Shown piece by piece: positions 52,501 through 60,659 of a DNA stretch of 64,000 nucleotides. The notes under the pieces are model-generated. The model was not told the origin of the DNA. It saw nothing but the letters and a program-made list of their open reading frames with translations, and did no database searches. The position numbers and the translations under genes are program-made. Every line of letters begins with the position of its first letter. Position 1 is the first letter of the stretch. This DNA comes from Blepharisma stoltei (Eukaryota > Ciliophora > Heterotrichea > Heterotrichida > Blepharismidae): contig CAJZBQ010000012.1 of assembly GCA_914767885.1 (NCBI GenBank), forward strand, positions 908,501 to 972,500. The letters are read 5' to 3'.

Positions 52501-53364
52501 GAGCAAAACCATTGAAAATTCCTATTTTTGGATTAAAACCACTTCTTGAACAAGCAAAGCTGTTTATAATATCAATTTTTTTTAAAAAAATTAATATATA
52601 TTTAATATTATTTTTAATATTAACCTGTTGAAATCTAAACAGCTCGCATTCTAAAAAATTAATTTTTAATTAAATTTTAATTTCCAATTTCATTAAAATT
52701 CCGTAAAAAAAATTATTATAAATTTAACCCACACGAAAGAGTTTGCTCGCTCACAAAAGGGGAGTTAAAAATTAATTTTAAAAAAAACTAAAAATAATAA
52801 CTAAATAAATTTTTATAAAAAATTTATTAAAAAAGAAGTAAGTGCTCTGAAAAAGCTTAAACTTCTTGTCCCAAATGACTGTGACCCAAATGAATCAACA
52901 TAAACCGGGATAATAGTTAGCATATCTATTACAGTCATTTTGCTGAAAATAAACTCCCATCTAGAAGAAGCTGCCCACATATGAAAAGTCCAATCAAAAA
53001 GAAAAATTGATGCAACTACCAGATCAATGATTTCAAATTCATCCGGATAATCATCACTCATATAAGTGGACATTACATATAAAATGCATGCACCTACTGT
53101 AATTATAAACTCAAACACATCTCCTGCAATCCCAAAATAATTAATTAACATTTTGGTCAGCGGGATATGAGTTTGCAATGATTCCGTCAATTTTTCAATA
53201 TGATTCCTATATTTCTCTACAATATCCTGGTCAAGCAGACAATTATTCACGATTTCACATGTATCAGGGTCAATTAAATGTCCCAGCTTCCTACTTACAT
53301 TGTAATCAGTAGTAGGATCCAAAGCTAACTGCAGCCTCTTTTCAATAAAATTTTCTTCGGTCAT
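49549..53364 (-). CDS. BK/SLO-like K+ channel with RCK domains
   Basis: About 1021 aa after removal of a 15-nt intron and three excised blocks (315, 79 and about 341 nt), all in frame. The N-terminus has long charged helices, then S1-S4 (FEFIITVGACILYVMSTYM, IIDLVVASIFLFDWTFHM, MTVIDMLTIIPVYVDSFG, KIRIFRALRILRIFK) and S5. The pore is YYLIVTSVTIGYGDIYPL (GYGD filter), and S6 is MVVVCFVLIMVFIVTNQISKFG. The RCK1-like domain begins HIVIMGNYRFKVLHRFLTQYY; RCK2-like HVLVFGSLEEFELLLNTIR and YIVELMDESYMRFM follow. The end is TVYKGDKIIVIGE plus a coiled-coil tail. The order is that of large-conductance, Ca2+- or ligand-gated K+ channels; a Ca2+ bowl is not obvious. It begins 22 bp after the EF-hand gene stop, same strand. 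Confidence 0.9.
49736..49750 (-). other. 15-nt intron in BK-like gene
   Basis: GTAATTTTTATCTAG; removal joins NIDQLEDI to DEEEKEEEDAIKEM in frame and removes a TAA. Confidence 0.9.
50020..50334. mobile_element. MITE-2 copy iii (315-nt IES in BK-like gene)
   Basis: Ends TA-ACTCCCCCCTTTAAATTAG and CCAATTTAAAGGGGGAAG-TA. Removal joins HLTPPVIPL to GIFSKRYMRSGTES in frame (1344 nt between check points). Confidence 0.9.
51717..51795. mobile_element. 79-nt IES in BK-like gene
   Basis: TA-bounded. Removal joins ANIFIAESIF to TDQLNDNLLSQDT in frame. Confidence 0.85.
52484..52824. mobile_element. MITE-1 copy d plus extra AT block in S4 of BK-like gene
   Basis: MITE-1 ends are at 52484 (TA-CTCCCCTTCTAGAATGAG) and 52765 (CTCACAAAAGGGGAGT-TA), 282 nt. 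A further 60 nt of AT-rich sequence must also go to restore the frame (341 or 344 nt in all), giving ALTSFLIGKIRIFRALRIL. Either the MITE sits at the edge of an older IES or two adjacent excisions occur. Confidence 0.75.
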
Positions 53365-53385
53365 TTTAATTAAATTTAAGAGAGG

Positions 53386-55441
53386 TTAATTAATTTTCAT
53401 CTCATTGACCCATTTTTTGATGACTTCATAGGAAACTCCTCCAGTTTCGATGTCTACTCCTTAGACCATATAATTAAATATGGAGATCATGGCTTCCTGG
53501 TCATACAGCCTCGAGTACATATTTAATTATATCCATGAGGCTTTGCCAGCCCATAAATGGGCTGCATGCTAGGTAAGCAATCTCAGTTGCGTTTGGGGGC
53601 CTAACCTTAGTCCGCTTTCAGAGCTGGATTTTACGTAGAGGAAAAGAGGGACTTGGAGTTGAAAAAGGGAAGCCCAACAAGGTCTGCAGGCGTGTCTAGG
53701 CCAATCGGGCAACTCCCTTGCGTGAAGCCAGGGGTTATGCCCTGAGCTGCAAGTTTTTACTTTTTGCCAAAATTTGGCCAGAGATCCCATTTTTTGGGAT
53801 TTTTGTGAAGACAGCCTCATCTGACGTACGGTGACCCATCCTACTCTATTCTCCGTTTGACACGAGCCTCAAGTGAAGAGGAGTTAACCCCTGCTGGGGT
53901 GGTCAGGCGGCCTAACGAAGCAAGGTGAGTTAAATACCTGGCTCAGGCATTACATGGAGCTTTTCAATAATCTTAATTAACTCCTTCAGACCTGAACAAG
54001 TTTTTGGCTGTGGCTGTTGCAATAGCACTAGGTTTGATTTCAGTGACATCTTCAGGGATGAGAACACGGAATACTGATTTCATGAATTTCACGATTTCTG
54101 GGAATTGTAGATCTCCATCTCCTGATTGGTCAAAGCATTCTACTGCAGCTTGAAGTTTGCTACCTAAGCTGCCTGCACATAGGACAGATAGTCCACAGAA
54201 TAGTTCTCCCATGCTATACCAATTATAAATAAATTAAAAAAAATCTTTTTTTGTAATTATTTTCTAATAATTCATTAAAAAAGGTTAACAACACCATTGC
54301 CATCATCGTCAAACTGTGAGAACAAGTCTGAAATTAATAGATGTAAAGCAGTTTTATCAATTGATGCGTCACCTGCGTATTTAGTTATGAGGCTGTTTAA
54401 GATGGTTGAAAAGTCTTGACGAGAAAAAAATCCTGAGGAATTCTGTTCTCTAAAAGTCCTGAGGGCGTCTCTTACGTGGATTCTCCCAAGGCCTGTAATT
54501 TTCTTTTGGTTGTGGATGCTATCGATTCTTGCTTGGGATTTTAATTGGGCTTTTATTTGGTTAAGCCTGTGCAGGAGTTGGTCTTTTCTCTGCTTGAGGG
54601 CTTCGATTTTTAAGGATTTATCTTCTTGGATTTTTTCAGTGATTTCTTGCCCGTTAAACCATGCTTTCATCTCTGGGAGGGTAATGACTCCGTCTTTATT
54701 AGTATCAATTTCTATATTGAAGATAATTGATTGGCCTGAACATTTTTTAAAATTTTTATAAAAATTATAATTAAAAATCAATAAAATAAACTATATATAT
54801 TAAGATTTATTGGCCACGAAGTGGCCAAACAATTATTATTTTTTGAACTATCAAATTCAGCTTCCCGAGGTATAAAAATATTTGCTCAACAGTTATTCTT
54901 GCCATGAATTCTGGAGTTTCACCATATTGGGCTTCCAGCTCAGGGTGGCATGAAAAAAGCATCCTAAAAGCAGCAGTCTGATGAGCAAGAAGTTCATCAA
55001 AAGAAATTAAACCGTCACCATTAGTATCATAAAGCATAAAAACTGCTTCAATTTTCTCATCTGGAGTGCCACCACAAAGTACAACAAGAGAATTTATTAT
55101 GCCCATCCTATCTGAATTATTTATTTTTTTAATTTTTTTTAAAAATTCAGTCTGGTCCAGTATATTTCATCTTCCTCAAGTGTCCCATTTTTATTTTGAT
55201 CGATCAGATCAAACAATCTTCTTATGGCTCTTCTTTTTCTCATTTTTTCAGTACCTTCTGTTGCACAGTCCAAGTCCATCAGCAAATCTGAGAAGTCTTC
55301 AAATGATAAGCTTCCATGGCCGACTTTTCTTTGGATTTCATTTACTATGATTCTTGGATTTTTACTGGCCAGACCCAAAGTGTCCCTTAGTGTCATTAAC
55401 TCTTTGAGTGATTCTTGATTTTCTTCTAGGAAGCCTGCCAT
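53386..55441 (-). CDS. Multi-EF-hand calcium-binding protein
   Basis: 435 aa after removing three IESs (41, 112, 71 nt) and a repeat-flanked element (524 nt), all consistent with one frame. The EF-hand loops are DQNKNGTLEEDE, DTNGDGLISFDE, DTNKDGVITLPE, DDDGNGVVSMGE (restored only after IES removal) and DQSGDGDLQFPE. A Lys/Gln-rich helix (LKQRKDQLLHRLNQIKAQLK) separates the pairs. The end is VDIETGGVSYEVIKKWVNEM. The loops keep Asp1, Gly6 and Glu12, so all should bind Ca2+. It resembles long calmodulin/calbindin-like sensors of ciliates. The gene is followed on the same strand by the K+ channel, 21 bp away. Confidence 0.9.
53468..53979. mobile_element. GC-rich retroelement-like family A, copy 3, in EF-hand gene
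   Basis: Flanked by ACTCCTTAGACC and ACTCCTTCAGACC. It begins ATATAATTAAATATGG and shows CATATTTAATTATAT 60 nt later, then GCATGCTAGGTAAGCAATCTC, ending GGAGCTTTTCAATAATCTTAA. Deleting one repeat plus the element (524 nt) gives LFRSEGVDIETGGVSYEV in frame; the nearest TA-to-TA deletion (523 nt) would shift it. Confidence 0.8.
54215..54285. mobile_element. 71-nt IES splitting an EF-hand loop
   Basis: TA-bounded. Removal converts DDDGNGVV...GE into a full 12-residue EF loop DDDGNGVVSMGE. Confidence 0.92.
54759..54870. mobile_element. 112-nt IES in EF-hand gene
   Basis: TA-bounded. It includes the palindrome TTGGCCACGAAGTGGCCAA. Removal joins TVEQIFLY to KNFKKCSGQSIIF in frame. Confidence 0.75.
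55122..55162. mobile_element. 41-nt IES in EF-hand gene
   Basis: TA-bounded. Removal joins TLEEDEI to NNSDRMGIINSLVV in frame. Together with the 41- and 43-nt cases it forms a short size class. Confidence 0.7.
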
Positions 55442-55585
55442 TAATATTAGCCATTTAAGGGTAGTCGTTTTTCCCTTTAAATACTCATAAATTTTATTTT
55501 AATTTTCCTTGATTAATTAAAATCAATTTTTATTGAGAAATTAAAGGATATTTTAAATTACTAAATAATAGCACTAATTGATGAG

Positions 55586-58388
55586 CTAAACTTTAAGGGT
55601 TTCCTGGATTATATTTGGGCCTCTGAATAGTAATTGATACTGGGATGTGATCTGGTTGACAAATTTTTTGGATTCTAAATCAGTTTTCATGACAAAGGAA
55701 TATCGCTTTTTGAAGCCTTTAAAGTGAAAAGTGAGGAATTTTGGGGTGCGCTTTTTGCTTGTGATTTTTTCAATATCCAAAATGTTAAAAACATAAGAAA
55801 TTTTGGAGGAATTTTTAAGGTCGAGGGATCCACAAACGCCTATATAGAGCCATCTGTCTTTTACCCAGAAAAAATACTCATCTTCTGACTCCAGCCGTGT
55901 GTCCTTATAAAATCTTTTGGCTACATAAAATGCTGTAGTTGGGTCAATTCTTATATAATTAAAATATGGCGTCTCAACACTTGGCTTGGCCTCTCGGCCA
56001 AGCAGTATCGAGCCTTATTTTAATTATATCCGGAAAGGTTTTGCTAGCGAAGAAATGGACAGTTATGCTAGATAACTAGCCCTAGTCTATTTTCCGAGTT
56101 AGATTTTTACCTCGAGGGAAGGGAGACTTGGAGTTGGAAAAAGGGGAAGCCCAGCAAAGCCTTTCTAGGCCATTCGGGCAACTCTCTAGCGAGAAACCAG
56201 GAGTTTCGCCCTGGGCTACAAGTTTTACCCTTTTGCCGAAAGTCGGCCAGAAATTCCCATTTTTTTGAAACTTCTGTGCAGGCAACCTTCGTTGGCGTAC
56301 GGCATGGTGACCCAAACTTTCCGACTACGGGATGTATGTGCAGGCCCATATCCGTAGGAACAAGACTTTGAATGCCGTGAGACGGTTGCTGGCGAGCAGG
56401 CGAGTGGAGCATTATGGAAGGGAATAAGGGCTTTCGGGCCCCGACAGGGAGCTTTTCTATAATCTTAATTAACATTAACATTGGGTCAATTCTTATATTG
56501 TTTTCTCCCTTTTCTGTTTTATTTTCACTTATTGGTTTTTCGTTATTTTTTTCTGGAGATCGAGACCTTATTAGCTTCCCAATAGTCCCAGTGAAACTTT
56601 TAAATCTGCTTTTAACCCTATGCATAATTTTTGGCCCTTCAGGGCTACAAACTAAGCAGTAATTAGGGTCATGGCCTTCCAGATTTAAATTAAACATCTT
56701 AATAATCCCATGGCACAGCTCAAAACCTCCTTCAATTATACTGACATAAGGGAACCCTTTAACCAAAAACGCTTGCAATATATTTTCTACCATATTTTGT
56801 ACAATATCTGCATTATAATGCTCATTTTGTAAGCTGAACTCAAAACTAGACGCTTTAAACGTTTTTGAGCCAAGCAGACAAAAATGAAAAATCCCTCTCA
56901 TGCATAAAAACGCGTCTGGGATATCAAGCATAACATTGCTATCATTATAAGCTTGTGGATTTAATAGCGCTGAGTTTGGAATAATCCCAGCTTGTTGCTC
57001 AGCTTCTGTTCTGCAGTCTAATACTAGCATAGGTATATCTCTAGCTTTTTCTCTACAGAATTTGCAAAAATTCTCATCTCTTTCACATATGCACTTTTCA
57101 GGATATGCTTTTAATATAATTTCTTTAGCGCTTACATATAAACATGACTCTTTTCTTAGGGTATCTAGCAATGTATCGATAGTTTCCATATTGAAAACAT
57201 CATATTTCCTTAGGCTGCTTTTTATTGAATATGGCATATTTTGTTTTATTTGTGCAGCCTTATGTAGCACTTCTTCGACGTCTTGGGAAGTTTCCAAATT
57301 AATTTCACAAATCGCTTGTGTTATCATTTGGTCTTGGCTGTTTATGCTAGTTTGGCTGAATTTTTTAAAAAATAAATGGTGTTTAAAAATAGTAAAATTA
57401 AGCTTATTAGGTATAAAATTTGAAACTGAAAGTGAAAAAGCATTGCAATCCCTATATAGACTGGGAAAAAAGGGTCATTTTCTTTCACCAAATCTTCTCA
57501 CAGCTTATAAATCAAGTTTACATCACTAATTTTGTTGGCAAAAAGTGTAATAAACCAAGAAGTTGCATATAGCTCTGGAGAAATCCCATTAATATGTAAA
57601 AAACTACTGAATCTAGGCTCATGATATCGCAGAACTAAGCGAAATACCAAAAAATACGCTTGCAGTGGTCTGAATCCCTAACTCCCCCCCCCCTCCGTAA
57701 GTGAACAAAAAAAATTTTGTTCACTCACGGAGGGGGCTAATTTTTGTTTTTTTAAAAAATTTATATATAAAATTTTATAAAAAATATTTTTTTTTTCGAA
57801 ATTTAAAAAAATCTAATTCGCAAAAATTGGAAAGCAAATATTAATTTAATTTATAAAATTTATGTTTTAAGAAGCAATTTGTTTAAAATTAAACAGAATT
57901 AGCTCTAGATTTCATTATACTAATTATCATATATATATCAAAATTTTTTTCCATAAAAAATTGTTTTATTAAAAAAATTTTTTGTTCACTCACGGAGGAG
58001 GGGGGGGGAGTAAAGTAAATTTTACACTGTCTATAAACATTGTAGGTAGATAAGTGTGTATAAATTTTTTGAACATTAAATAAGCATGCTCTTTTGGAAG
58101 CCCGTCACGCATCAATAATAAAAAAGGTGCCATGATCTCATTCATCCCTTGCTTATATGAAGTTGTGTGCTCTTTACAGTAAAATGTTAATAAAATTTCT
58201 AGTGTTTTTCGTTCATTTTCAGTCAAAATTCCAGTGCGAGTTCTTTCGACATCAGATTTTATAACTCGCTGATTCGGCAAATCCAACGCAGTTTCTATTT
58301 CCAATGTAGGGTCATCTTCTACATGTAAAATCATCTAAATTACAGGTACTTTCCAGGTGTTGATTTTGCTTTTGCTTTCAGCGTCCAT
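55586..58388 (-). CDS. TBC-rhodanese protein (TBC1D23-like)
   Basis: 608 aa after removing a 15-nt intron, a 16-nt intron that contains a 332-nt MITE-1, a 71-nt IES and a repeat-flanked 542-nt element; every segment is in frame. TBC domain: DVERTRTGIL, YKQGMNEIMAPFLLLMRDG, FRPLQAYFLVFRLVLRYHEP, YATSWFITLFANKI. A rhodanese-like domain follows (PMLVLDCRTEAEQQAGIIPNSALLNP), then a Lys/Ser-rich linker and a PH-like end (AFYVAKRFYKDTRLES ... YSFVMKTDLESKKFVNQI). TBC1D23 has this order and tethers endosome-derived vesicles to golgins. The TBC Arg finger (ERTR) is ambiguous, so GAP activity is not certain. The start MDAESKSKINTWK at 58388 is revealed by the first intron. Confidence 0.92.
55957..56480. 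mobile_element. GC-rich retroelement-like family A, copy 4, in TBC gene
   Basis: Flanked by a perfect 18-nt direct repeat TTGGGTCAATTCTTATAT (55939-55956 and 56481-56498). It starts AATTAAAATATGGCGTCTC with hairpin GCTTGGCCtctcGGCCAAGC and closing ATTTTAATTATAT, and ends GGAGCTTTTCTATAATCTTAA. Deleting 542 nt gives ENNIRIDPTTAFYVAKRF in frame. The perfect repeat makes this the youngest copy. Confidence 0.9.
57343..57413. mobile_element. 71-nt IES in TBC gene
   Basis: TA-bounded. Removal joins MLFHFQFQIL to NSQDQMITQAICE in frame. Confidence 0.8.
57678..58025 (-). other. 16-nt intron split by MITE-1
   Basis: On the minus strand the bases flanking the MITE join to GTAAAATTTACTTTAG, a 16-nt GT...AG intron (58025-58011, then 57678). 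Removing MITE (332 nt) and intron (16 nt) gives MFIDSGFRPLQAYFLVFRLVLRYH in the TBC domain, with the frame confirmed to the next check point (588 nt). Without intron removal the joined frame stops within 25 codons. Confidence 0.9.
57679..58010. mobile_element. MITE-1 copy e, inserted inside a 16-nt intron
   Basis: Ends TA-ACTCCCCCCCCCTCCGTAAG and CACGGAGGAGGGGG GGGGAG-TA. The outer TA duplicates lie within an intron; see the intron entry. Inner repeat TTTTGTTCACTCACGGAGG as in the other copies. Confidence 0.9.
58335..58349 (-). other. 15-nt intron in TBC gene
   Basis: GTACCTGTAATTTAG; removal joins INTWK to MILHVEDDP in frame and extends the protein to the start at 58388. Confidence 0.85.
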
Positions 58389-58565
58389 GTTTTATGGGTT
58401 GAGAAAAACTGGTATCAGTATTTTTTGATTATGTAAATAGGGATTTTGCATAAAATTTTAACAAACATGAAAGACTTATCAAATTTTGTCGAAAAATTAT
58501 CAAGTTCAGTTATCATTGCATTTCTGTTTAAAAATAATATTCAAAAGGATTACGATAAAATTAAT

Positions 58566-59048
58566 ATGGGATGCTGCTGCTGTTCTCAAGAAACCGGAGA
58601 AGTCCTGATAATTTCTTCACCGAACACGCTTAAACGTCAAGAAAATATCCTTATTTTAAAAAATTCTGACTCTTTTGATGATATAAGTCTTCCTTCACAT
58701 GATGATAGTCTTATCACAAATACTAACCAAAACAATGATGGGTCTATGCTAAACCCTACAACTCACCAGTCCACGCCAAATTCACCTAGGCCGAGGTCTA
58801 CAAGCTTTACGCCTCATCCAACAAAATCTGACTTGGAGTCCGCCTTTTTATATAAAAAACCTTTTCTTTCTAGGGCTGACACCCCGAAATTTTCAGATTT
58901 TTCGCTGGCTGCAGAGCTAGCTTCACGAATTAATAGAGAAAAGGAAGAGGGCGGAAAAAATCGCGAAAAAAAGTCAAATAATGTTGTGAATTTGAAAATG
59001 ACCGGAAATAGCTATGATGATACAAATAAAAAAAGATGGGATTCTTAA
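58566..59048 (+). CDS. Acylated Ser/Pro-rich protein (MGCCCC N-terminus)
   Basis: 160 aa starting MGCCCCSQETGEV. Gly2 and four Cys make dual acylation (myristate and palmitate) likely. An earlier frame extension without Met support is ignored because this start is so characteristic. The body is Ser/Thr/Pro/Asn-rich with SP sites (STPNSPRPRSTSFTPHPTKS), then a short Arg/Glu helix (LAAELASRINREKEEGGKN). No domain recognised. It diverges from the TBC gene across 177 bp. Third MG-C protein of the window. Confidence 0.75.
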   Translation: MGCCCCSQETGEVLIISSPNTLKRQENILILKNSDSFDDISLPSHDDSLITNTNQNNDGSMLNPTTHQSTPNSPRPRSTSFTPHPTKSDLESAFLYKKPFLSRADTPKFSDFSLAAELASRINREKEEGGKNREKKSNNVVNLKMTGNSYDDTNKKRWDS

Positions 59049-59210
59049 TTGTTGATATGGGATTTTTCCCATGGATGGCGATATTTTGGCCTTGATTTTC
59101 CCACTGGGAAAATTTTTTTATTGGCCAAACCATATGGTACTGGTCTAACCAAAAATGTTTTTCCAGTAGGAAAATCAAGGCCAAAACAGCGCCATCCACA
59201 AGAAATTGCA
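59045..59210. mobile_element. Palindromic element after the acylated-protein gene
   Basis: GATGGCG-ATATTTTGGCCTTGATTTTCC faces GGAAAATCAAGGCCAAAACAGC-GCCATC, arms of about 40 nt; TTTTTTATTGGCCAAACCAT faces ATGGTACTGGTCTAACC inside. It starts at the stop codon of the preceding gene and lies between two convergent genes. Confidence 0.7.
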
Positions 59211-59316
59211 ATATTTAATATAATACAGATAATATCTAATAAAATAATCACTTATTCAGCCTTCCATATTTTTATTATTAATATAATAGGGTTTTATACT
59301 TAAGTTAAATGATCAT

Positions 59317-60270
59317 TTATTGTACTCGGCATTTACTACCACAATCTTCTGCACATATATCTGATAATATCGTTCTAATCTCACATAGATCATTTAAAGC
59401 TTCTCCAGCTGATTTTTTCTTTAGGTTTCTTTTCTCCACAATTTTATCACTTTCGATTAAAAGTTCCATAGATATTTTTTCACCTTTTATGACGCTCGTC
59501 ATTATGTTTTTTAAATCTCCAATCTGTTCTATTATTGATACTATTTCAGGATGATTTTTTACATCAAATTTCGCTTTGTGTGGATTATTGCTGATAAAAA
59601 GGTCAATATCTTCTGAAAATTCAAGCAAAATGCTTTCGTCTTTTTTCGACTCATTATCACTGAATTTGCCAATTTTGTTGATTTTTATGTCTAAATTTTC
59701 ATTTTCTATCTTAATTGCTTGTTTTCTCTTCATTTCAATTTTCTTATATTTTTCTATTTCATGTCTCAGCTCTTTTATAGTTTTTTCTTTTTCCTTCATA
59801 ATTTCTTCGTATTCTTGGGATTCTTTTGCGAATAAATCTTTGAATTTTTGTTCACGTTCTTCTACAAGCTTACTTAGACGTTTTAGCATTTCATCTTTAT
59901 AGTCTAATTCGGATTTGAGCTGGCTAATTTCATCAGTAGCTGCAGATAATTTTTGCTCAAAATTGTGGCTGAGTTGCTTGAAATGGTCTCTTTCGACCTC
60001 AATTTTTAATTTTTCGTTTTTAAAGCTTAAGAAATTCATTTGATCTTGTGGAAGAATTGCTGATATGTGGTCTTTGGCTTCTGAGTGATGCTCCCATGAT
60101 GATCTGGGAGTCAAATTTTTTGGCGAAAAATAGTTTTGGGTGGAAGAGCAAGCTGGGATCGTTGTGTGATGCTTGTTAGGAGATCTTTCAAAAAACATTG
60201 AAGGTGGTTTACCTAGAGGAGTTGAGCAAGTTGTATTGATCGAGTTTTCTGTCGGGGTTTTATGTAGCAT
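59317..60270 (-). CDS. Coiled-coil protein, 317 aa
   Basis: An uninterrupted frame. The N-terminal 75 residues are Ser/Thr/Pro-rich (TTCSTPLGKPPSMFFERSPNK). Residues 80-210 are a long predicted coiled coil (ERDHFKQLSHNFEQKLSAAT, EYEEIMKEKEKTIKELRHEI) with few breaks. The C-terminal part is mixed and ends in a Cys-containing tail (DICAEDCGSKCRVQ). No enzyme motif. The Met at 60270 lies five bases inside the TA of MITE-1 copy f, so the element occupies the promoter side. The context with an upstream gene also rich in coiled coils suggests cytoskeletal roles, an inference only. Confidence 0.8.
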   Translation of the reverse strand: MLHKTPTENSINTTCSTPLGKPPSMFFERSPNKHHTTIPACSSTQNYFSPKNLTPRSSWEHHSEAKDHISAILPQDQMNFLSFKNEKLKIEVERDHFKQLSHNFEQKLSAATDEISQLKSELDYKDEMLKRLSKLVEEREQKFKDLFAKESQEYEEIMKEKEKTIKELRHEIEKYKKIEMKRKQAIKIENENLDIKINKIGKFSDNESKKDESILLEFSEDIDLFISNNPHKAKFDVKNHPEIVSIIEQIGDLKNIMTSVIKGEKISMELLIESDKIVEKRNLKKKSAGEALNDLCEIRTILSDICAEDCGSKCRVQ

Positions 60271-60274
60271 TTAT

Positions 60275-60624
60275 TAACTCCTCCCCCTCTGTGAGAGAAC
60301 AAAAAAATTTTGTTCACTGATGGAGGGAGGAGGCTAATTTTTTTAAAAATTTTATATATAATTTTATAGTAAAATTTTTTTTTCGAAATTTTAAAAAAAA
60401 TCCCAATTCGCAAAAATTGGAAAGCAAATATTAATTTAATTTATAAAATTTATGTTTTAAAATGCAAGCAGCTTAAAATTAAACAGAATTAGCTCGAGAT
60501 TTTGTAATATTTAATTATCACTTATATTTTAAAAAAATTTTCCTTTAAAAAAATGTTTGTTCGCTCACGGAGGGGTTTTTTTTGGCTAAAAATAGGGATT
60601 TTTCAAATCTCACAGAGGGGGGAG
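60275..60624. mobile_element. MITE-1 copy f, intergenic
   Basis: Ends TA-ACTCCTCCCCCTCTGTGAG and CTCACAGAGGGGGGAG-TA, 350 nt, inner repeat TTTGTTCGCTCACGGAGG. After its removal only about 40 nt separate the start at 60270 from the stop of the upstream gene at 60660. Confidence 0.85.
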
Positions 60625-60659
60625 TAAGTATTTTTTAAATTAAAGATATTAATGGATTT

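Noticed and set aside
53569-56315. Similar short proteins read from family A copies 3 and 4 (for example ...ARELP-WPR...)
   Set aside because: The similarity follows from DNA homology of the elements. The other copies are not open in that frame and no start or domain fits.
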